This document shows, piece after piece, positions 57,310 to 64,000 of a stretch of 64,000 nucleotides of DNA; the first letter of the stretch is position 1, and each line of letters starts with the position of its first letter. Both the position numbers and the translations under genes were made by a program. Location of the stretch: contig CM042157.1 of NCBI GenBank assembly GCA_023376005.1, forward strand, positions 93,175,660-93,239,659, given 5' to 3'. The notes beneath the pieces are model-generated. The model was not told the origin of the DNA and did not search any database. It worked only from the letters and a program-made list of their open reading frames with translations. The DNA is from Doryteuthis pealeii (lineage: Eukaryota; Mollusca; Cephalopoda; Myopsida; Loliginidae).

Positions 57310-57824
57310 CTAATAAAAAAGAAAAAGAAAAAAGAATAACGTTTAGATGTGATTCATTGAATATTCTACTAATACAAAAACCGATTGCAAACACGAGGCT
57401 AATTTCCTCAGGTTTTGCTTCTTAAAAACAAAGCAATTAATGGTCATGCTGTGATTACATCTCTTGACTAATAGGGGACACGAAAAGTAATTACTTCCTG
57501 TGTCTACCAGTAGGCACTAGGTGGCATAGCACTTGTGTCTCCTAAATAAAAGGTGTTTCGTAGAGCTCATAAAATTTCGTTTCACATGGCACACGAGAAC
57601 ATGCTCAACAGGTTCGTACTTTTCTCTTATTTATCAGCGGCCACAATAACTTATCTACGAAAATACTATTTTCTTATTAGGACGTTTCTCTTATACAACT
57701 ATGTATAAACTCTTCTTTATTTCTCCTATCATGTCTGTATTCTCCTCTTTTAAGTTTGCTTGGGCAATAAAATATCCTCATTACCAATTCGTCTTGAATT
57801 GTTCTTATATCTATACCGTATAGG

Positions 57825-58071
57825 AGGAGAATGGTGTAGTGGTTATCGTCGTAGGAAGTGGACTCGTCGACCCGTGTTCAAATCTTGGACGAGGCTGTTT
57901 TCATATCATATAGGGCTAATATCCGTTGGAAAGGTATGCATTCAACTACTCTCCCTCTAGTTATGGGTAAGTAGTAGGGCGGACTAGGCTCTTTAGTTGA
58001 GGAGAAGGAAAACTCTGAATTCCAACCTGTTAAACTGTTGACTTTGTGTTGCAACCTGCTCGTGCGGATGG

Positions 58072-58125
<54 letters not shown>
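57825..58125 (+). mobile_element. SINE A, plus-oriented, with (AT)n tail
   Basis: Head GAATGGTGTAGTGGTTATCG (A box), GTGTTCAAATCTTGGACGAG (B box), body with GGAAAGGTATGCATTC and GAGAAGGAAAACTCTG, end GCTCGTGCGGATGG, then TTAATATATAT into a 50-bp (AT)n run at 58074-58124. Confidence 0.9.
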
Positions 58126-58126
<1 letters not shown>

Positions 58127-58224
58127 TTACCGTACGAGGAATCGTTATACTCAACCAACTATCGTTCATTCCACAGAAGGAAGTGTTATCTATTAAATAT
58201 TTATTGTGGAGAGTTTGGAAATCC

Positions 58225-58227
<3 letters not shown>

Positions 58228-58271
<44 letters not shown>

Positions 58272-58535
58272 AACCCCTCAACACGAGCAGGGTGTGACAC
58301 AAGGTCAATTTCATAAGCAGAGTTTAACAGGTTTGAATTCAAAGTTTTCTTTCTACTAGACTGGTTACCTAGCCATGGTTAAAGAGCCTAGTCTACCCTA
58401 CTGTTTACCCATAGCTGGAGGGTGAGTAGTTGGATGCATACCTTTTGCAATATGAAATACAAACAGCCTCGTCCAGGATTTGAACTCTGGTCGATGAGTC
58501 CATTTCCTACGACTCTAACCATTACACTACGTCCT
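58228..58535 (-). mobile_element. SINE A, minus-oriented, with (TA)n tail
   Basis: The (TA)n run (58228-58269) is directly joined to CCAACCCCTCAACACGAGC, followed by the body and TTTGAACTCTGGTCGATGAG (B box), then ACCATTACACTACG (A box reversed). Confidence 0.9.
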
Positions 58536-58739
58536 AGTCATACAACGACATATTGTCTGAGTATAAATAATAAGAGGATTCAATTTTGAATTTGCTGAGT
58601 GCCAAGAAACTGAAATACAGGCTGAATAATAATTACAATCTGATTGGTTAATACAGACTGGGCTAAGAGACAATTGGGTGCTCCATACTTATGACCTTGT
58701 GCCAAACTAGACATAGCTTAGTAATTGAAAATAGTGGAC

Positions 58740-58905
58740 AGTTAAAGTCAATTTTTCAGCTGGGTTGAATTCACAGTTTTTCTTCTCCTTGGCCGATTGC
58801 CATTCCAAAGTTAAAGATCCCAGTCCGCCCTACTATTTACTTATAGTTGGGTAAATAAGAGATGAATTAATGTTTTCCCCAATGACATTAGTGCCAAATG
58901 ATAAT
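58740..58905 (-). mobile_element. SINE A fragment, diverged
   Basis: TTCTTCTCCTTGGCCGATTG, CCGCCCTACTATTTAC and CCCAATGACATTAGTGCC. Both ends are lost. Confidence 0.65.
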
Positions 58906-59103
58906 TGGGACTTGTTATTTCTTTCACAGTGAAGTGCAATTTTATTTCGTACTTTGAAATATTTAAATCATCTATTCACCAAAAACCTCCTGCACGAGTG
59001 TTTCATGATAAATACGTTTCCCTATTTATTATGTAAGGTAAGTGTAGAATTTCAAAATAACCGCTTAGAAGTAATGCAGATAAAAGATCAAAGATAAAAG
59101 ATA

Positions 59104-59104
<1 letters not shown>

Positions 59105-59155
<51 letters not shown>

Positions 59156-59877
59156 TATCAGAGGAAGGATTGAAACCATTCAGAACACTGCACTGCTGCA
59201 ATCTGCCAGAATACTCAGAAGAGTCCTGGAGACCTGAGGAGACTTGCTGTCACTCAGACTCCAGTGAAAGACCATCAGCTAACACTGATGTGAAAACTCA
59301 AAAGGAATAGTAATAATAAAATTTAAAAAAAAAAAAAGAAAAAATGGACAAATACCTGGACCTTGCCAGAGAACTGAAAAAGTTATGGAATATGAAAGTG
59401 AAAGTGATACCAATTGTAGTTGGTGCACTTGGAACGGTCCCAAAAGGATTGAAAAAGGGTTTGGAAAGTTTGGAAATCAGAGGAAGGATTGAAACCATTC
59501 AGAACACTGCACTGTTGCAATCTGCCAGAATACTCAGAAGAGTCCTGGAGACCTGAGGAGACTTGCTGTCACTCAGACTCCAGTGAAAGACCATAAGCTA
59601 ATGCTAATGTGAAAACTCAAAAGGAGTAAATAATAATAATACAGAATTGAAAAAAAAAAACAGTGGAATATGAGGGAGAAAGTAATACCAATTGTAGTTA
59701 GTGCACTTGGAACGGTCCCCAAATAGACTAGAGAACATAGAAATCAGGGGAAGAATGGAAACCATCCAGATTAGCATTGTTGAAATTGGCTAGAATACTC
59801 AGAAGAGTCCTGATGAGATTTCCTGTCACTCAAAACCCAGTGAAAACCATCAACTTACGCTGGTGTGAAAAACTCAC

Positions 59878-59930
<53 letters not shown>

Positions 59931-60875
59931 GAGGCTACAATCCAAGGACTAGAGGAATACACAAAAAAGAGCAAAGAAAAATTACTTATGGCAGCTAACA
60001 ACAGCAGATGTAATGTTTGGACAAACAGAAAAATAACGAAAACAAGAAAACATGTGAAGAAGATGTGAAGAAAAACAATTATATGGACACTTCAAACGAT
60101 AAATCGGAGAGGGTTGCAAATAAAAAGAGTTGAACAAGGAAACATCAAGAGAGAAATTGAATCGCCAATAATTGTTGAAATTGGCTAGAATACTCAGAAG
60201 AGTATTGATAATCTGTGGAATATGAAAGTGAAAGTGATACCAATTGTAGTTGGTGCACTTGGAACGGTCCCAATAAACTTGAAAAAAGACTGGAGGATCT
60301 AGAAATCAGAGAAGAAATGAGACCTGGGAATTATGCAAAAAAAAAAAATTTTTGACCACATTGTTTGTGGTCAAAATTTTGGCATATGCATAAACCAGAA
60401 TTTGTTCTTGAGAATAAAACGCATAAAATTCTCTGGGATTTCGAGATAAAGACGGATCACCCTATCCCGGCCAGGAGACCAGACCTAGAATTGATTAACA
60501 AAAAAAAAAAGAAGAAAAAAGAACTTTTTCAACTAGTAGGCTTTGCAGTTCCAGCAGATCACAAGGTGAATATGAAGGAAGATGGAAAGATAGACAAATA
60601 TCTGGACCTTGCCAGAGAATTGATAAAGCTGTGGAATATGAAAAAATGAAAGTGATACCAATTGTAGTTGGTGCACTTGGAACGGTCTCAATAAACTTGG
60701 AAAAAATACTGGAGGATCTGGAAATCAGAGGAAAAATGAGACCATCTAGAAAACAGCATTGTTGAAATTGGCTAGAATACTCAGAAGAGTCCTGGAGACC
60801 TGATGAGACTTGTTGTCACTCAGACTCCAGTGAAAGATCATCAGCTAACGCTGGTGTGCAAAAACTGAAAAGTAG
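59105..60875 (+). mobile_element. Cluster of truncated R2-like LINE 3' ends with (AAT)n tails
   Basis: The same 3' segment occurs about five times in one orientation (near 59160-59310, 59340-59640, 59665-59880, 60180-60330, 60380-60870). It encodes KYLDLARELKKLWNMKV, PIVVGALGTVPKGL and ARILRRVLE, then a 3' UTR with CTTGCTGTCACTCAGACTCC. The longest copy (from 60365) adds TDHPIPARRPDLELI and VGFAVPADHKV, fitting the PD...D/E...K core of the restriction-like endonuclease at the end of R2/NeSL-type proteins. (AAT)n runs at 59105-59155 and 59877-59930 separate copies. Confidence 0.8.
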
Positions 60876-60913
60876 TGAAGTAATAATTCTCCTTTCACGA
60901 AGCAGTGACTTAC

Positions 60914-61061
60914 CTGAAGCTTCCCAAACTTAGCCGTCCTCATCAACATATTTATCACCTGACTCATTTCCATGTAAGCCTCAGACCATACCGAATAATC
61001 CCTTTCCTTATGGAGATATTCCATGGTTCTAAGTGCAATGATCTGATCAAGGTGGCCAGAT
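60914..61061 (-). CDS. M1 aminopeptidase exon D
   Basis: On the minus strand the acceptor is a long poly-T followed by AG and the donor is GTAAGTCAC. The 148 bp give one base, then 49 residues: SGHLDQIIALRTMEYLHK, ERDYSVWSEAYMEM and INMLMRTAKFGKLQ. This matches LARxGxxxYxxALxLTxYLxxExxYxPW...L of the M1 C-terminal domain. The exon ends in phase 0 and joins exon E about 3.6 kb away. The run of more than 20 T directly before the AG is an unusual acceptor. Upstream exons with the catalytic HExxH would lie beyond the window's right end. Confidence 0.92.
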
Positions 61062-61251
61062 CTAAAAAAAAAAAAAAAAAAAAAAAATGAATAAATAAAA
61101 ATTAAAAAAATAAGTAAATAACTAAAAGTAAAGTCGCCGGGTGGCCTAAAGTCGGTATCAGCCAGACAGCGAAGGAGTCTATCCCTTTTCATTAGCGCTA
61201 GACCGAGAAGATTGTTTTTGGTGTCCAAGACGGAGCGCCACATCTACCATC

Positions 61252-61864
61252 TGTTGGGTTATTTTGATATATATATATATTTACCAACCCCTCCGCACGA
61301 ACAGGATGCGACACAAGGTCAATTTCTTAAGCGGAGTTCAGCAGGTTTGAATTCAGAGTTTTCCTTCTCCTAGACCGGTTGCCTAACAAAGGTTAAAGAG
61401 CCCAGTCAGCCCTACTATTTATCCATAGCTGGAGATTCATACCTTTCCCAAGGATATTAGCGCTAAGGGAAATGCAATTATCACGTCCAGGATTTGAACT
61501 CGGGGCGACGAGTCCATTTCCCATGACTTTAACCATTACACCAAGCGTTATTTTGATATATAAGGTTTGCTGTGGTCCACCACTTAAACTTATAGACTCT
61601 GCGTGGGCGCGTGGATTAAAAGCCAGCCAATCAACACGCTTGAATACGTGGTTAGTTAACTATTTAATCGTCATTCTTGAAAGCCGTTCATTTGCACGTT
61701 ATTCGACACGGACGAACGGGTCAGCAACCAAATACTCTGCTCAATCAAGGATTCTTCACTAAGGAACAACCAAAGGATTCTATCTAACACTAAGGAACAC
61801 AAAGGGATGTCTACTGTAAAGTGATCTCACTTACAGCCTGAAAATAGACACACAAATCGTAACA
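61252..61864 (+). mobile_element. Solo LTR-1 with CCATC target duplication, interrupted by SINE A
   Basis: Begins TGTTGGG and ends ATCGTAACA, flanked by CCATC at 61247-61251 and 61865-61869. Without the inner SINE it is about 324 bp. Contains CTTATAGACTCTGCG, AGCCAATCA and AAGGATTC blocks shared with 48949-49301 and 8708-9020. Confidence 0.9.
61274..61546 (-). mobile_element. SINE A inside the LTR, 16-bp target duplication
   Basis: GTTATTTTGATATATA occurs at 61258-61273 and 61547-61562. Between them lies a full SINE A: (AT)n-rich tail, CCAACCCCTCCGCACGAAC, body, ATTTGAACTCGGGGCGACG (B box), AACCATTACACCAAGC (A box reversed). Confidence 0.95.
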
Positions 61865-62224
61865 CCATCAGCTTCTCACTTTAACGCACATATCGCTGTG
61901 TTGGCGAGGGTCGGTATCGAAACTGGAACCTAGTGGTTCCTAGTCGGACACTCTACTAACTGAGATCCAAAAACATGGTATTATAAAATCATAAACTCCA
62001 ATGTTTCTTTTTTAATAGCTGAAATACAGCACATTTTAAACAAGCAGCCATTTGTCTGATTAGAAGTGAATATGTGGGGAACATGAATTCCATCAAACCT
62101 ACAATTATGAGTTTAAATTCTAGAAAGGGAATCATAGAAAATGATAAAAACTTAAGTTCAAAATGGAAAATTATATCTACTAGTACAAAATTAAAAAAGC
62201 ACCCTCCAGTCGATGTAAAAATAG

Positions 62225-62580
62225 ATTTTTGAAACATATTGCCTGAGGGGTGGGAGTAAAAAATCCAGTGTCAACGAGTTTGTACCCTAAGTAAGTATAA
62301 TCATCAAATTCATTAAAGGATTAAAAAATAAAACAATTTGAAATGTAAACTTTAAATATGTATTAAAATAAAACAAACTATATATAGATATATAATACCA
62401 GTTATGTATTTATTAAAACTTGTTTTAAAAAACAATGAGGACTGTCTAATGTTGCATGTTCAAATTTTGAGTGTATTTATTCTATGTTATGACGATTTTG
62501 GGTAATGTGACGTAAACAGTGACGTAATTTTTGTTACAGACAAAAACCGGAAGCGAATATCCATTATTAATAGATATTTT
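62225..62580 (+). repeat. Third copy of the 35276-35640 segment, hairpin-less
   Basis: CTGAGGGGTGGGAGTAAAAA to GACAAAAACCGGAAGCG with long stretches identical to the palindrome arms, but lacking the second half of the TTGAGTGTATTTATT hairpin and carrying a small different piece (GGGTAATGTGACGTAAAC). Confidence 0.87.
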
Positions 62581-62814
62581 TACTTTGAATTGATACTTTA
62601 AGAATTCAAATTATCAAAATAAGCACACTGATTTAAGTTCGCTTCCGGCCAGAGAAGGTAGCTGCCTGATTTCCAGGCCTGTTACTATGAATGGCCTTGA
62701 GCAAAATACAAACGTATGAAGTTACGTAAAGTTTCGTCCGGGTATGACACCATTTTAAAAAAAAACACTGTACCTTCATCAAATTACATCAGGTATACAT
62801 AATCCTAATTTGCC

Positions 62815-63035
62815 AGGCGTAGTGGCTAACGTGCTGGACTGCAACATTGGAGTAAGCGATTTCGAATTCCAGTCGCGCTATTACGTTCACTTTCGGTCTA
62901 ATACCCTTGGGAAAGATATTAATACCCTCAACCCTCAGATATGGGTTAAATAGTACCACTACTGTTCTTCTTCAAGGATGGATTTGGTATTAAATAACCC
63001 ACACAAGTTGATATGGCATTAAACAAAGAAACCAA
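62815..63035 (+). mobile_element. tRNA-derived SINE with the SINE B 3' tail
   Basis: Head GGCGTAGTGGCTAACGTGCT (A box) and GATTTCGAATTCCAGTCG (B box), body with ACCCTTGGGAAAG, and 3' end ATTAAATAACCCACACAAG, TTGATATGGCATTAAACAAA, like the 3' end of SINE B (TTGATATGCCGTTAAACAAA). Confidence 0.8.
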
Positions 63036-63139
63036 ACCAATAACCCTAATCAATATATGAACCCCTAGTATATAATTAGTTTATATCTCATATTACAATT
63101 TACTATTACATCAGTAGTTTTCTCTGGTGTTAAATTGAC

Positions 63140-64000
63140 TAGAAAGAATATGCACCCTCCGGGCGTAAGTATTTAAGTTTTAATGTAATGAAATATATTA
63201 AATTATGAAGACCAACGAAATTAAATGAGAACGCATATAAAAAGATTACACTTGTTTCAATTATATTTTAACTGGTTTCTGTATAAAATCAGTTATAGGA
63301 TTGATTTTAATACGTTAGAGAATAAAACAATAATATTAAAGATCAATAACACCAAGTAATTATTTACTAAACCCGGTTTTGTTAAAACCAGTATGCAAAA
63401 TAACCGCAAAATATATAATGTAAACCTTTATTTCTTAGTGATATATAAGATACATAGCAGGATTTTAAACGCACTAATAACATGGGCTTTTCGGGGCCTG
63501 TGTCCGGTGCCTGTGTCCAGTGCCTTCGGCCACTGGATTATTAGTGTTAAATTTACGGCGTGATCCCGGGGGGCTATTCCCTGAGGCAACACCTGCCCCC
63601 TTGATTTAAAGGGGCTGGGTATATTGCCCAGTGTCTGAGGCGCCCCTTTGAGGGGGAATGCCGACGTGATCGACGCATTTTTTGCATCACCATCCTATGA
63701 GCTTCGGCTTGTGGGTGGTTCCACATTAAAAGACCTTGTGTCATACACGCATATGTGGGATGTGAGGTAAATATTCTAATATGGGTTGTTTTGTGGTAAA
63801 TCTAACTCAGATTTTCATATAGACAGATTTTTTCTATATATTAATGATTTTTACAATAAATCAAACATTCATTGATAAACTTACGTAATTCCTGGTGTAT
63901 TGTGAAGTAAGCAATGGCATAGTTTCGGTTACAGACAGATAGACAACGAATCTTCATTATAATAAGGTATGTAACATAAGCATATTTATGTTATTATCGA
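63140..64000 (+). repeat. Paralogue of the 20100-20740 block, interrupted by repeat D
   Basis: AGAATATGCACCCTCCGGGC, GTAAGTATTTAAGTTTTAAT, TTAAATGAGAACGCATATAA, and near the window end ATAGTTTCGGTTACAGACAG and CTTCATTATAATAAGG. It follows 20100-20740 in order, with repeat D inserted at 63490-63785. The part corresponding to exon A would lie beyond the window end. Confidence 0.72.
63490..63785 (+). repeat. Repeat D, uninterrupted
   Basis: CCACTGGATTATTAGTG, GATCCCGGGGGGCTATTCCC, CAACACCTGCCCCCTTG, TATTGCCCAGTGTCTGAGGC, ATGAGCTTCGGCTTGTGGG and GAGGTAAATATTCTAAT. Serves as the empty site for LTR-2 at 36208. Confidence 0.9.

Larger units (their letters stand above)
61128..61970 (-). mobile_element. 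SINE C interrupted by LTR-1
   Basis: The left part 61128-61251 (GTCGCCGGGTGGCCTAAAGT ... CCACATCTACCATC) continues after the insertion at 61865 (CCATCAGCTTCTCACTTTA ... GTGTTGGCGAGGGTCGGTAT, CTACTAACTGAGATCC). The joined order is that of the uninterrupted SINE C at 13932-14182. CCATC is duplicated at the junctions. Confidence 0.92.

Noticed and set aside
59777..60068. Open frames with poly-N or poly-I runs
   Set aside because: Translations of the (AAT)n microsatellite between LINE fragments.

Overview
The window is nuclear DNA of an animal, very probably a lophotrochozoan and possibly a cephalopod mollusc. The evidence is AT-rich intergenic sequence, long introns with GT-AG sites, many tRNA-derived SINEs with (TA)n tails, Tx1/L1-like, RTE-like and R2-like LINE remains, mariner and hAT DNA transposons, small LTRs, and TTAGGG-type telomere motifs inside short repeats. 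The species cannot be named from the sequence alone. Three runs of N (781-880, 16851-16860, 52654-52753) show a draft assembly.

The only cellular gene I can support is an M1-family zinc aminopeptidase (aminopeptidase N / glutamyl aminopeptidase type). Six exons of its C-terminal ERAP1-like domain are readable. In protein order they are D (60914-61061), E (57233-57309) and F (55265-55372) on the minus strand, then A (20777-20917), B (35848-35926) and C (38530-38622) on the plus strand. Splice phases agree at D-E, E-F, A-B and B-C. About 60-70 residues expected between F and A were not found. D-E-F and A-B-C lie on opposite strands on either side of the gap at 52654-52753. Turning the sequence left of that gap around would place all six exons in order on one strand.

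Layout. 1-880: unannotated sequence and a gap. 881-4386: a GC-rich LINE with endonuclease, reverse transcriptase and a zinc-knuckle tail, broken by single-base frameshifts. 4400-16850: mostly non-coding, with SINE pieces, an LTR, a mariner fragment, a DNA transposon carrying a conserved ORF (12423-13638) and a 250-bp foldback. 16861-19740: a 2.9-kb array of about 32 copies of an 89-bp unit made from a mariner 3' end, inverted about its middle. 20100-24228: aminopeptidase exon A among repeats. 24228-37752 and 38714-52558: two arms of about 13.5-13.9 kb forming a very large inverted repeat, with a 960-bp spacer holding exon C. The arms carry the same set of nested elements and each holds exon B. 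They differ mainly by single-base indels and by the length of one 48-bp minisatellite. 52754-64000: exons F, E and D on the minus strand among SINEs, foldback elements, a cluster of truncated LINE 3' ends with (AAT)n tails, and a triple-nested SINE/LTR/SINE locus with intact target-site duplications.

Most of the sequence is therefore transposable elements sitting in the introns of one aminopeptidase gene. The main items of interest are the giant palindrome with a duplicated coding exon, the strand conflict of the gene, the mariner-derived inverted satellite, and the nested insertions. I found no bacterial-type system, no CRISPR array and no operon.
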